DNA of 64,000 bases from Streptomyces sp. DH37 (GTDB taxonomy: Bacteria > Actinomycetota > Actinomycetes > Streptomycetales > Streptomycetaceae). This document shows positions 8,676-17,397 of the stretch, one piece after another. The translations under genes and the position numbers were made by a program. The notes under the pieces are model-generated. The model did not search any database. It was not told where the DNA came from and saw only the letters and a list, made by a program, of their open reading frames with translations. Numbering within the stretch: position 1 is the stretch's first letter; every line of letters begins with the position of its first letter. The stretch is from assembly GCF_029813835.1 (NCBI RefSeq), contig NZ_JARVKV010000005.1, positions 124,001 through 188,000 of the forward strand, in the 5' to 3' direction.

Positions 8676-9341
8676 TCACACGACAGAGCCCTGGCGGGGC
8701 GGACCTCGCGACGAGACGACGTGGACCAGTACGAAGCGCCGGAGCGGACGCCATAAGCTCCGGACCGGCCCGCACTGCGGACACGGCACGGGTGTGCGAC
8801 GACCCGTGAGGAGGACGAGCGGCGCGTACAGCCACGCCGACAGCGCCCGGACGAGCCGGTACACGGCCCGTTCGCCGCCCGACAGCCACACGGCGCCCGC
8901 CAGGGCGACCAGCAGGTGGACGGCCACCATGCCGGCGACCCCGCCCGGCACGGCCACGCCTCCCACGGCCTCCGCCGCGACACGGACCGGGTGTCCAGGG
9001 CACCGGTCCGTGACCGGCGGACCGCACGGCAGGTGGCCCGTGTGGTCCCCGGCGAACGAGGGCGTCCCGGAGGGGAACGGCCACCGGCCCGCCGGGGAGA
9101 GCGAGAACCCGATGTGGAGAAGGGCCTGCGAGGCGAGGGCGGCCGCGCTCACCGGAAGCGGCCGTCGCTCACGCCCCGTCAGCCTCCAGGCGCCTCCCGC
9201 CGTGACGCAGACGGCGCCCGCCACCACCCACGGGGAGACGGGAACGCCGGAAACCGCCGTGTGCCCCAGCACCGTGAACAGCACGCACACCGACGCGAAC
9301 ACCACGGTACGCACCGCTCGCAGGACGACTCCCGTACCCAT
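8676..9341 (-). CDS. Polytopic membrane protein of unknown function
   Basis: This 221-residue protein has about five hydrophobic segments (for example TVVFASVCVLFTVLGHTAV and VAGMVAVHLLVALAGAVWL). A polar loop near its middle contains HTGHLPCGPP and CPGHP. A C-terminal RTPVPCPQCGP segment holds a CxxC pair. The start is placed at the ATG giving MGTGVVLRAVRT, as upstream codons are basic and non-hydrophobic. The gene lies just beyond the sigma/anti-sigma pair, and His/Cys-rich loops could bind metal, but I do not recognise the family. Confidence 0.6.
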   Translation of the reverse strand: MGTGVVLRAVRTVVFASVCVLFTVLGHTAVSGVPVSPWVVAGAVCVTAGGAWRLTGRERRPLPVSAAALASQALLHIGFSLSPAGRWPFPSGTPSFAGDHTGHLPCGPPVTDRCPGHPVRVAAEAVGGVAVPGGVAGMVAVHLLVALAGAVWLSGGERAVYRLVRALSAWLYAPLVLLTGRRTPVPCPQCGPVRSLWRPLRRFVLVHVVSSRGPPRQGSVV

Positions 9342-9444
9342 GGCCCGCCCATGGTCGCACTTCCGGTACGCATCCGGAATCGAGCGGCCGGGATTTCCCG
9401 GCACCACCTCGCCGCACGGCGCCGCCCCGGCTCCTCCGGGTCAA

Positions 9445-9473
9445 GGGCCCGGGGCCGTCCCGGCCCCGGGCCC
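9445..9473 (-). terminator. 13-bp GC stem-loop downstream of the hydrolase gene
   Basis: Perfect arms GGGCCCGGGGCCG (9445-9457) and CGGCCCCGGGCCC (9461-9473) enclose a 3-nt loop. It lies between the hydrolase stop and the start of the membrane protein gene, both on the minus strand. It has no U-run, as is common for actinobacterial terminators. Confidence 0.55.
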
Positions 9474-9623
9474 GTCAACTGCCGACCGGCCGACCGGCCG
9501 CCGGACGAAGGACCGGGGGAAAGGCCGCACGGCCCCGGCCCGTGCCGTCGCCCGCCGGTCCCGCCCCCGGCCGGCGACCGTCCTCCGGGCCGGCGACCGT
9601 ACGCCGCGCCGCCCGGGCAGGCG

Positions 9624-10502
9624 TCACCCGGCCGTGTGCGCGAGGACGGCGGCGGCCAGCTCCTCGTGCACCTCCGGCGGCAGCGTGTGCCCCATGCCCG
9701 CCACGGTCATCAGCCGCGCCCCCGGGATCCGCTCGGCGATGATCGCGCCGTGGCCCGGCTTGGCCGGCTCGTGGCTGCCCTCGACGACCAGCGTGGGCGC
9801 CTTCACCCGGTGCAGCACGCCCACCGGCTCGAAGTCCGGCTTGGCCGCCGCGGCCAGCCGGTGGTTGGCCACCGCCGACAGGTCGCGGGCCCGGTCGTGG
9901 ATCCGTTCCTGCAGCCGGCGCGCCGCGTCCTCGTCGAACGGCAGCCCGGTGCCGTGCAGCACGCGCTGCTCGGCGATCATGCCGTCGATCCGGGCGCGCC
10001 GGTCCTCCGGCGGCGGGGCGGCCATCAGCGCACGGTAGAAGGCCACGAACTCCGGCGTCGGCTCGGGCAGGCTCCCCTCGGGCTGCGGCTGCCCCGTCAG
10101 GGCCCGCATGAGCACCCGGCCTTCGCCGCCGCCGAGCGGTGAGGAGCCGATGACGGTCAGCGAGCGCACCCGCTCCGGCCGCTCCACCGCGACGAACTGG
10201 CCGAGCAGCCCGCCCGCCGAGTGGCCGACCAGGTGCGCGCTCTCCAGGCCGTGGGCGTCCAGCACGCGGTACACGTCGTCCTTGATGTCCTCCCAGGTGT
10301 ACGGCTCCGCCGCGAAGTCGACCGTGCCCGACATGCCGGTGTCGCGGTGGTCGTACCGGATCACCCGGCGGCCTCCTGCGACGAGGCGGCCGACGAACTC
10401 GTCCGGCCACAGGACGCCCTGCGACATCGACCCCATGATCAACAGGATCGGCGCGTCCTTCACGGCGCCGAACTCCTCACTCCAGATGCTCACGTCATGC
10501 AT
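9624..10502 (-). CDS. Alpha/beta-fold hydrolase
   Basis: This 292-residue protein is an alpha/beta hydrolase. The nucleophile elbow is GHSAGG with Ser95, an oxyanion-region loop is LIMGSMSQG, and the catalytic histidine lies in MTVAGMGHTLPPEV near the C terminus. The family includes esterases, lactonases and proline-iminopeptidase-like enzymes, so the substrate is open. Its ATG begins 3 nt after the stop of the large LuxR regulator on the same strand, so the two form an operon. This arrangement suggests that the regulator controls, or responds to, a compound the hydrolase acts on. Confidence 0.88.
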   Translation of the reverse strand: MHDVSIWSEEFGAVKDAPILLIMGSMSQGVLWPDEFVGRLVAGGRRVIRYDHRDTGMSGTVDFAAEPYTWEDIKDDVYRVLDAHGLESAHLVGHSAGGLLGQFVAVERPERVRSLTVIGSSPLGGGEGRVLMRALTGQPQPEGSLPEPTPEFVAFYRALMAAPPPEDRRARIDGMIAEQRVLHGTGLPFDEDAARRLQERIHDRARDLSAVANHRLAAAAKPDFEPVGVLHRVKAPTLVVEGSHEPAKPGHGAIIAERIPGARLMTVAGMGHTLPPEVHEELAAAVLAHTAG

Positions 10503-10505
10503 GTC

Positions 10506-13205
10506 TCAGAGCATGTCCGCTTCCGCCGCGGGCGCCTTCTGTAGAACTACCAGTCGCGCCAGCTCCGCGCGGGAGCCGATGCCCAGCTTCGGATAGATCT
10601 TGTACAGGTGGTACTCGACCGTGCGCGGGCTCAGGAAGAGCCGGGCGGCGATCCGCTTGCTCGACAACCCGTCGGCGACCAGGCCCGCGATGCGCAGTTC
10701 CTGCGGGGTCAGCGCGTCGAGCACGGCCGGGGGCGGGGTCTGCCCGCTCTCGCCCGCCGCCCGCAGCTCACCCCGCGCGCGCCTCGCCCACGGCCGCGCG
10801 CCCGCCCGCTCGAACGTCTCCCACGCCGTCCGCAGATGCGCCCGCGCCTCGCCCGGCCGCTTCGCGCGGCGCAGGCGCTCACCCAGCAGCAGGGCCGTCC
10901 TGGCCGCCTCGAACGGGTTGGTGTGCAGCCGCAGCGCCTCGCCGAAGGCGTCCTCGGACGACTCGGCCAGGCCCCGGCAACGGGCCAGCAGGGCGCGCGA
11001 CTCGGGCGTCGCGGCGTGCGCCGACCACCGCTCGTACGCCTCCAGCGCCGCCCGCGCACCCACCTCGTCACCCGCGCCCACGGCGGCCTCGACGCGGTCC
11101 GGCGCCGTCCGCCACACCACGGTGGGGTGCCCGAGGCCCGGTCCCGCCGCGGCGATGGCCGTGAAACGGTCGTGCGCCGCCGCGTAGCGCCCCAGGCACA
11201 GGTCGAGCAGCGCCAGCGCGTACGCGGCGACCCCCGCCCGCAGACCCACCCGATGCGGTACGGCGATGGCCAGCGCCTCGCGGGCCTGCCGTTCGCAGGC
11301 CTCCTCCTCGCCCCGCAGCGCCGCCAGCACCGCCAGGTTGGCCAGGTGCGCGGCCACGGTGTTCGCGTAACCGGCCTCGCGGGCCAGTTCCAGGCCCTCC
11401 TCGGAGACGGCCCGGCTGCTCGCCAGCCGCCCGGCGATGCGCTCGGCCGTCGCCGCGAACTCCAGCACGACCGGAAGCTGCCCGGTCATCCCCGACACCC
11501 TGGCCACCCGTCCGGCCCGGTCGGCCATCTCGGCCGCCAGGTCCGACTCGCCCAGGTGACTGGCGGCGGCCGCCGCCCACAGGTACTCCGCCGCCTCCTC
11601 CAGCTCGCCGACCCTCGACAGCGCCCGCCGCAGCAGGCCCGGCCCGGCGGCGTCGCCGTCCAGCGCCAGGCCGATCCCGGCCACCGTGTCCCGCAGGAAC
11701 CCCTCGGGGTGGGCCGCCGCCCGCCGCCCGAGCTCGACGACGGCCGCCGTGTCGCCGACGTACGAGGCGGCCTCCGCGGCATCGGCCAGCATGTCCAGGC
11801 TGTCGCCCGCCGCCAGGATCCGCACGGCTTCGGCGGCGTTGCCGGAGTTCAGCTCGAACCGGCCCCGGAGCCGGGCGATCTCCATGGCGAGGCCGGCGTC
11901 CGCGCCGGCGTGGTCGCGGGCCTCGGCCAGCAGCGACTCCGCCTGCCCCGGGCGGCCACCGAGCCAGGCCGCGACGGCGGCGTCCTTCAGACGGGCGGCC
12001 CGGGCGTGCGGCCCGGGGGTCAGCTCGGCGGCCCGGGCCAGGGCGGTGGCGGCGGTGCCGTACCCGCCGCGGCGGCGCGCCCGCTCCGCGGCGGCCACCA
12101 GCTCGGCGGCGACCCGCTCGTCCTGGCCCATGGCGGCTCCGGCCAGGTGCCAGGCGCGACGGTCGCCCTCGGTCAGCTCCGCCAGTACGGCACGCACCCG
12201 GCGGATCCCGGCGGGGGCGGCCGCCTCGTACACCGCCGACCGGATGAGCGGATGGCGGAAGCGCACGCGCGGGCCCGCGAGTTCGGCCAGCCCGGACTCC
12301 TCCAGCTCGGCCAGCGCGATCCGCCCGGTCCCGGCCCCCGCGCCCTCCCCGGGCCGTACCGCCCGCTCGGCGGACAACCGGTCGGTGGCGCGCAGGACCA
12401 GGTCGAGGTCGGCCTCCACGGCGGCGACCAGAGCGAGCAGCCGGGCGGAGGCGGACAACGCGGCCACCCGGTCGCCGAACAGCCGGGCGCCACCGGGCAG
12501 CGGGTCGGGCAGCGGTTCGCGCCCGGTGAGCTGCGCGGGCGTCAGGCGGGCGGCGATCTCGCCCAGGGCGAGCGGATTCGCGCGGGTCAGCGTGACGAGT
12601 TCCCGCGCCACAGCGGGCCGCACACCGCAGCGGGACTCCAGCATCTCGGCCGCCGCGGCTTCGGGCAGGCCGCGCACCTCCACCGTCAGGGGCACACCCT
12701 TGACCGGAGCGTCCCCGCGCACGGCGAACAGCATCGCGATCCTCTCCGTCTCCAGCCGTCTGGCGGCGAACAGCAGTGCGTCCGCCGAGGCCCGGTCGAC
12801 CCACTGGAAGTCGTCGACCACGCAGACCAGCCCGTCCGGCGCGGCGGCCTCGGCCAGCAGTGAGAGCACACCGGCGCCCAGCAGGTACCGATCGCCGGCA
12901 GCGCCCGCGGCGAGTCCCAGCGCCGCGCGCACGGCGTCGCTCTGCGGTTCGGGCAGCGCGTCGAGCGACCCGGTCACCGGCCACAGCACCTGGTGCAGCG
13001 CCGCGAACGCGAGGTCGGACTCGGCCTCGGCGCCGGTGGTCCGCAGCACGCGCATCGCACCGCCCCGCACGGCCGCCGCGTCGAGCAGGGCCGTCTTGCC
13101 CACGCCCGCCTCGCCCCGCAACACCACCGCACCGCCGAAGCCGTCGCGAGCCCGCGCGATCACCTCGTCGAGTGCGCTGATTTCCGCGGATCTGCCGTAG
13201 AGCAC
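10506..13205 (-). CDS. LAL-type LuxR family transcriptional regulator
   Basis: This large ATP-binding regulator of the LuxR family has about 899 residues. The N-terminal P-loop is intact (GEAGVGKT, residues 31-38) with Walker B in VCVVDDFQWVD. A long TPR-like helical middle follows. The C-terminal LuxR helix-turn-helix is LTPQELRIAGLVADGLSSKR through LSPRTVEYHLYKIYPKLG. GTG at 13205 begins VLYGRSAEI, the usual first strand of the family. GTG at 13211 is a close alternative, and the open frame up to 13352 looks non-coding. It is operonic with the downstream hydrolase. Such regulators often activate secondary-metabolite clusters, but the target here is not evident. Confidence 0.9.
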   Translation of the reverse strand: MLYGRSAEISALDEVIARARDGFGGAVVLRGEAGVGKTALLDAAAVRGGAMRVLRTTGAEAESDLAFAALHQVLWPVTGSLDALPEPQSDAVRAALGLAAGAAGDRYLLGAGVLSLLAEAAAPDGLVCVVDDFQWVDRASADALLFAARRLETERIAMLFAVRGDAPVKGVPLTVEVRGLPEAAAAEMLESRCGVRPAVARELVTLTRANPLALGEIAARLTPAQLTGREPLPDPLPGGARLFGDRVAALSASARLLALVAAVEADLDLVLRATDRLSAERAVRPGEGAGAGTGRIALAELEESGLAELAGPRVRFRHPLIRSAVYEAAAPAGIRRVRAVLAELTEGDRRAWHLAGAAMGQDERVAAELVAAAERARRRGGYGTAATALARAAELTPGPHARAARLKDAAVAAWLGGRPGQAESLLAEARDHAGADAGLAMEIARLRGRFELNSGNAAEAVRILAAGDSLDMLADAAEAASYVGDTAAVVELGRRAAAHPEGFLRDTVAGIGLALDGDAAGPGLLRRALSRVGELEEAAEYLWAAAAASHLGESDLAAEMADRAGRVARVSGMTGQLPVVLEFAATAERIAGRLASSRAVSEEGLELAREAGYANTVAAHLANLAVLAALRGEEEACERQAREALAIAVPHRVGLRAGVAAYALALLDLCLGRYAAAHDRFTAIAAAGPGLGHPTVVWRTAPDRVEAAVGAGDEVGARAALEAYERWSAHAATPESRALLARCRGLAESSEDAFGEALRLHTNPFEAARTALLLGERLRRAKRPGEARAHLRTAWETFERAGARPWARRARGELRAAGESGQTPPPAVLDALTPQELRIAGLVADGLSSKRIAARLFLSPRTVEYHLYKIYPKLGIGSRAELARLVVLQKAPAAEADML

Positions 13206-13428
13206 GAGCACCCACTGTAGGAGACCCCCACGCCGCCCGTCCTCACGGAGGTCACTCCTCACGGACGACCCTTCGCCGGAGCAGGACCGAGGGGGATCCC
13301 CGGACGCCTGTTGATCCGCGGTCGGCCCCCGGAACCCGTTCCCGCCCGGCAACGCACCGACGACCTGGTACGGTGCGCGGGTCGCGCCGCCCGGAGGGCC
13401 GTGGCGGCGCTCGGGGGAGAGGGGCCGG

Positions 13429-14286
13429 GTGACGATGCGGGCGCCAGAGGTCTCGCGTGCGGTGGCCGCGGCCGTGTCGACCGCCTCGTCCCTCGGCCTG
13501 GCGGTCGACGACGCGATCGTCCTTCACGACTCGAACAGGCTCACTCTGCGTCTGCTGCCCTGCGACGTCCTGGCCCGGGTGGCACCTGTGGCGAACCAGG
13601 TCGCACGGTTCGAAGTCGAGCTCGCTCAGCGCCTCGCCGGATCCGGTTGCCCTGTGGCTCCTCTCGAGCCCCGGGTGGAGCCACGCGTCCATGAGCGCGA
13701 CGGTTTCGTGGTCACGCTGTGGACCTACTTCGAACCCGTGACACCTCGGGAGGTCCCACCGGCCGATTACGCCCGTGCGCTCGAACGGCTGCACGCCGGC
13801 ATGCGCGGAGTGGACGTCCCGACACCGCACTTCACGGATCGAGTCGAGCAGGCTCAGCGGCTCGTGGCCGACCGCGACCGCACTCCGGCGCTCGCCGACG
13901 CGGACCGGGAGCTGCTCGGCGACACGCTGCGAAGCCTGAGGCGAGTGGTCGGCGAGCGCGGCGGCGCCGAGCAGCTGCTGCACGGCGAGCCGCACCCGGG
14001 CAACGTGCTCGCCACGGAGAACGGGCTGCTGTTCACAGACCTCGAGACGTGTTGCCGCGGGCCCGTCGAATTCGACCTCGCCCATGCGCCCGAAGAGGTC
14101 GGCGAGCACTACCCGGATGTCGATCAGGGCATGCTGCGCGAGTGCCGGATCCTCGTGCTGGCGATGATCACGACGTGGCGCTGGGACCGGCACGACCGAC
14201 TCCCCAACGGGCGCCGGCTGGGCACGGAGTGGCTCGGCCGGATCCGAGCGGCACTCGATCGCGACGGCCCGGACGCCCGCGGCTGA
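13429..14286 (+). CDS. Aminoglycoside-phosphotransferase-like kinase
   Basis: This 285-residue protein belongs to the APH/choline kinase-like superfamily. The catalytic loop is LLHGEPHPGNVLATENG (Brenner-type H-G-x-x-H-x-x-N), and the metal-binding segment is LLFTDLETCCRGPVEFDLA. The N-terminal lobe has a conserved hydrophobic strand pattern up to the hinge LWTYFEPV. GTG at 13429 has a GGGGGAGAGGGG ribosome site upstream; ATG at 13435 is possible. Members phosphorylate aminoglycosides, macrolides or small metabolites. Neighbouring genes give no substrate. Confidence 0.85.
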   Translation: MTMRAPEVSRAVAAAVSTASSLGLAVDDAIVLHDSNRLTLRLLPCDVLARVAPVANQVARFEVELAQRLAGSGCPVAPLEPRVEPRVHERDGFVVTLWTYFEPVTPREVPPADYARALERLHAGMRGVDVPTPHFTDRVEQAQRLVADRDRTPALADADRELLGDTLRSLRRVVGERGGAEQLLHGEPHPGNVLATENGLLFTDLETCCRGPVEFDLAHAPEEVGEHYPDVDQGMLRECRILVLAMITTWRWDRHDRLPNGRRLGTEWLGRIRAALDRDGPDARG

Positions 14287-14504
14287 TCGCCGGCCTTCGA
14301 GGCCCTGGTCGGCCGGCTGCTGACGCCGGGACCCCGCGATCCCGGTCTCGGCCGGTTGTGGGCGGGATCCGGCCGCACATGCCGACGGCTCGATCACCGG
14401 TTCGGACTCCTCCGGGACAAGGCGGACGTCACCGGTCACGGCACGTGCCGCTGCGGTCGGCGACGCGCCGACCGGGCCGAGGCCGGGGACGTGGCGCCCG
14501 CCCG

Positions 14505-14700
14505 CGCCCCGGCCGACAGCTCGTGGCTGAACCGCGTCGAGGACCGGTCCACCGCCCTGCGCCGCTCCGCACGCGACGGCACCGGCGGCGCCGGCCACCG
14601 GGAGCGGGGCGGCACGATCCGCTGCCACCCCGTCCGGCGGAGCCGGCGCACGGCCGATGTTCGCTTGCGCGCCCCCGCCGTTCGGGCCAACGTCGCCTGA
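14505..14700 (+). pseudogene. IS630-family transposase C-terminal remnant
   Basis: The frame ending at 14700 encodes DSSWLNRVEDRSTALRR, then DGTGGAGHRERGG and RLRAPAVRANVA. This is the degraded form of the C-terminal IS630-type sequence (SSWLNRIEAQFTALRYFALDGT and so on to VARANVA). It includes the terminal conserved ANVA and stop. The DDE catalytic domain upstream is not recognisable in any frame, so only the tail survives. The rest of the 14287-14504 gap shows nothing I can support. Confidence 0.72.
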
Positions 14701-14721
14701 CACCCGACGAAGGCGGAGAGG

Positions 14722-15135
14722 ACGACCACGCAGACCCACCCCGTCGACCACGAACTCATCCGGGCCGCGGCGCACGTGGCCCGCACGCGCTGCCGGGGCG
14801 ACAACCACACCATGGCGGCCGCGGCCCGCGCCCGGGACGGCCGGATCGTCACCGCGGTGAACGCCTACCACTTCACGGGAGGACCGTGCGCCGAGCTGGT
14901 GCTCGTCGGCGCGGCAGCCGCCCGGGGCGCCTACGACCTGGACACGATCGTCGCCGTGGGCGACCGCGACCGGGGGGTCGTCCCCCCGTGCGGCCGGTGC
15001 CGTCAGGTCCTTCCCGACTACTTCCCCGCCCTCAAGGTCGTCGTCGGCGCGGACGACCGCATACGAACCGTCCTGATCACCGACCTGCTTCCCGAGAGCT
15101 ATGTCCGGGCCGACCACCAGCTCGGCACCGGGTGA
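14722..15135 (+). CDS. Cytidine deaminase, blasticidin-S-deaminase-like
   Basis: This zinc-dependent nucleoside deaminase has 137 residues if started at ACG 14722. The zinc and catalytic motifs are intact: YHFTGGPCAELVLVG (first Cys ligand and proton-shuttle Glu) and PPCGRCRQVLPDYFP (two Cys ligands). The stretch around VNAYHFTGGPCAE, IVAVGDRDRG and LLPESYV closely follows the fungal blasticidin S deaminase as I remember it, more than housekeeping Cdd. No ATG, GTG or TTG precedes the first conserved helix. ACG at 14722 follows AAGGCGGAGAGG and gives (M)TTQTHPVDHELIRAAA. GTG 14776 would lose that helix. It is either a natural ACG start or a damaged ATG. Confidence 0.75.
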   Translation, partial: TTTQTHPVDHELIRAAAHVARTRCRGDNHTMAAAARARDGRIVTAVNAYHFTGGPCAELVLVGAAAARGAYDLDTIVAVGDRDRGVVPPCGRCRQVLPDYFPALKVVVGADDRIRTVLITDLLPESYVRADHQLGTG

Positions 15136-15482
15136 ACCGCCGCCCGGCCGGTCACCGAAGCCGGCGGCGCCCGGATCCGACACGCCCGGTGACCACGGCC
15201 GGCCGCCCCGCGGGCGACCCCGCCGTCGGACGTGCGTTCCAGCTCCCGTTCTCCGGTGACGACGTGCCTCGCCATCCGCCGACCGTGCGTAAAGGGCGCC
15301 TCGGCAGGTGACCGGCAGCGTTCAGGGGCTTGCGGGCCGGCCGGTCGGCGTGTGCGGGCCGGCGGTCCCTCCCCGCGCCCCGGTGCGCCGGTGGTCTGGC
15401 CTTGGCATGTGCCACGGGCGAGAGGAGATTTGATCCGACAAACCGACCGGGCTGTCACTTCCTCTCTGACCAGGAGGTCTTC
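15136..15482 (+). other. Intergenic, 347 nt
   Basis: I see no supportable gene in this stretch. The final 15 nt contain the ribosome site CAGGAGG for the following secreted-protein gene. Confidence 0.5.
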
Positions 15483-16073
15483 ATGCTGCTCACGCGTGCC
15501 TGCACCACCGTGGCCGTGGCCGCCGCCCTGTTCGCCGCCGCCGGGACCGCGACGGCCGCCCCCACCGTCAGCCGGTTCGACGACGGCAGCTTCGAGTACC
15601 CCGCGGTCGCGGCGAACAGCTTCCAGAGCTTCGCCACCGGTGCCTCCATGGGGCCGTGGAGGGTCACCTCCGGAGCGGTGGACCTGATCGGCGCCGGATT
15701 CTGGCAGGCCGCCGAGGGCGACCAGTCCCTCGACCTCAACGCCACCGTCCCGGCGACCGTGGCGCAGACCTTCACCACCACCCCGGGCAAGACCTACACC
15801 GTCACCTACTCCCTCGCCGCCAACCCGGGCGGCGGACCGCAGGTGAAAACCGGCAGGGCCCTCGTCGACGGCCAGAACTTCCAGGACTTCTCCTTCGACA
15901 TCACCGGCAAGACCTTCGCCGACATGGGTTACGTGACCCGGCAGTTCACCTTCGTCGCCAACAACCCCACCACCACCCTCGCCTTCGCCAGCACCACCCC
16001 CAACAGCGCCCACGGCCCCGTCATCGATGACGTGCGGGTCCACACCTGCTGCTCCGACTCCTGCTGCCGCTGA
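15483..16073 (+). CDS. Secreted DUF642/choice-of-anchor-like protein with Cys-rich tail
   Basis: This 196-residue exported protein starts with a Sec signal peptide (MLLTRACTTVAVAAALFAAA, cleavage after TATAAP or nearby). The mature part begins with FDDGSFEYP and contains GPWRVTSGAVDLIG, EGDQSLDLNA and VAQTFTTTPGKTYTVTYSL. These are the conserved beta-sandwich blocks of DUF642 and choice-of-anchor C family proteins. It ends in HTCCSDSCCR, an unusual tail with four cysteines in eight residues, which could form disulphides, bind metal or anchor the protein. The ATG is well supported by CAGGAGG upstream. It is probably a cell-surface or extracellular carbohydrate-associated protein. Confidence 0.83.
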   Translation: MLLTRACTTVAVAAALFAAAGTATAAPTVSRFDDGSFEYPAVAANSFQSFATGASMGPWRVTSGAVDLIGAGFWQAAEGDQSLDLNATVPATVAQTFTTTPGKTYTVTYSLAANPGGGPQVKTGRALVDGQNFQDFSFDITGKTFADMGYVTRQFTFVANNPTTTLAFASTTPNSAHGPVIDDVRVHTCCSDSCCR

Positions 16074-16639
16074 CCTCCGGCAACCGGGCGCCGTGACGCC
16101 GCCGGGGCGGGGCCGGCGGGCCCGGTCGAGGTGCCGCTGGACGCGAGCGGGCGGCCGGTGCGGTTTCCGCCACCGGCCGCCCACCGGTACGTCACCGACC
16201 GGGCGGGGGTACGGCCGGCACGGGCCGTCCTCGTCGCCACGCACCCCCGGGACGTCGTCGGCCCACCGGCCGCCGACCGCCGAGGGACCCGAGCCGCCCG
16301 GTCCGGCCCCTCGCGCCGGGCCGGGTCGTGCCCGCAGGGCTTCCAGGCCGGCGCCCGCCGCCGTGCCGGCGGGCGTACAGGGGGAGCGGCCCGGAGCGCG
16401 TCGTCCTCTCGCCGATCACGGTGAAGTGGTCCGCACAGCAGGTGGCGCCGAGCGCGCGGGCGGTGCCGCCGCACACCGGCACCGGCCTGCCGGTGGGGAA
16501 GCGGTGGTGGCCGCCGGCCTTCCGTGACCCCCGGTGCGGGCCGGCGCGGCGCGACGGCCTTCGGGGAGCCGCTCAGCCCGTCGGCCGAGGCGGTCCGGGC
16601 TCCTCGCTCGGTCGGCGACCGCATGAGTGCTTAGCCGTT
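16074..16639 (+). other. Intergenic, 566 nt, no supportable gene
   Basis: Several open frames on both strands cross this stretch, but none shows a recognisable domain, start site or family motif. A minus-strand frame near 16390-16480 reads ATCCADHFTVIGERTT, which could be a gene fragment, but I cannot place it. Confidence 0.4.
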
Positions 16640-16668
16640 TGCCTAATGCTTATAGGCATGTGCATAAT
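16639..16668 (+). promoter_or_regulatory. TetR gene promoter with embedded operator-like inverted repeat
   Basis: A -35-like TTGCCT (16639-16644) and -10-like CATAAT (16663-16668) are 18 nt apart. The inverted repeat TGCCTA (16640-16645) and TAGGCA (16653-16658) has a 7-nt spacer and sits inside this promoter. That position would let the encoded TetR-type protein repress its own gene and the downstream hydrolase. The local sequence is AT-rich compared with its surroundings. Confidence 0.5.
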
Positions 16669-16694
16669 CTCTTCAGGTGAGTGAGGAGAAGGCT

Positions 16695-17264
16695 ATGGCA
16701 CGGGCGGGGCTGACGACGGAACGCCTGATCCGGGCGGGAGCGGAATTGGCCGACGAGGTGGGATTCGAGCAGGTGACCCTCTCGGCGCTCGCCAGGCGGT
16801 TCGACGTCAAGGTCGCGAGCCTGTACTCGCACCTGAGGAACTCCCAGGAGCTCAAGACCGGGATCGCCCTGCTCGCCCTGGGGGAACTCGCCGACCGGGC
16901 CGCCGACGCCCTGGCCGGGCGGGCCGGCAAGGACGCCCTGGCCGCCTTCGCGAACGTCTACCGCGACTACGCCCGGGAGCACCCCGGCCGCTACGCCGCG
17001 GCGCGGCTCCGGCTCGACCCGGACACGGCGGCCGCGAGCGCCGGGGGCAGGCACGCGCAGATGATGCGGGCGATCCTGCGCGGCTACGACCTGGCGGAAC
17101 CGGACCAGACGCACGCCGTCCGGCTGCTGGGCAGCGTCTTCCACGGCTACGTCAGCCTGGAGACGGCCGGCGGCTTCAGCCACAGCGCTCCCGGCGCGCA
17201 GGAGACCTGGCCGTGGATCCTGGACCGCCTCGACGACCTGCTGCGAAACCGGCCCACCACCTGA
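16695..17264 (+). CDS. TetR/AcrR family transcriptional regulator
   Basis: This is a 189-residue TetR-type repressor. The N-terminal helix-turn-helix is VTLSALARRFDVKVASLYSHL, preceded by the usual first helix TERLIRAGAELADEVGFEQ. The C-terminal ligand domain contains GRYAAARLRLDP and HGYVSLETAGGF, resembling the TetR_C_33 or WHG-type group. ATG 16695 has an ideal GAGGAGAAGG site; GTG 16677 is a weaker alternative. An inverted repeat in its promoter is a candidate operator. The SGNH hydrolase gene 133 nt downstream, on the same strand, is the likely target. Confidence 0.88.
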   Translation: MARAGLTTERLIRAGAELADEVGFEQVTLSALARRFDVKVASLYSHLRNSQELKTGIALLALGELADRAADALAGRAGKDALAAFANVYRDYAREHPGRYAAARLRLDPDTAAASAGGRHAQMMRAILRGYDLAEPDQTHAVRLLGSVFHGYVSLETAGGFSHSAPGAQETWPWILDRLDDLLRNRPTT

Positions 17265-17397
17265 ACGCCGCCGTCGCATCCCCACGGGCCGCCGGCGCAC
17301 GGCCACGGCCACGGCGTATCGGCGCATCCGCGCTTCGGCGTACCGGCGCTTCGGCGCAGACAAACGACTCGGACATCTCGACCAACGGGCTGAGGCC

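Noticed and set aside
9624..10502. The alpha/beta hydrolase as the missing NRPS thioesterase
   Set aside because: It is co-transcribed with a LAL regulator on the other strand and is not of the PBP type expected for E-terminated assembly lines.
10608..12863. A 751-codon plus-strand frame
   Set aside because: It lies entirely antisense to the LAL regulator, whose P-loop and helix-turn-helix confirm the minus strand.
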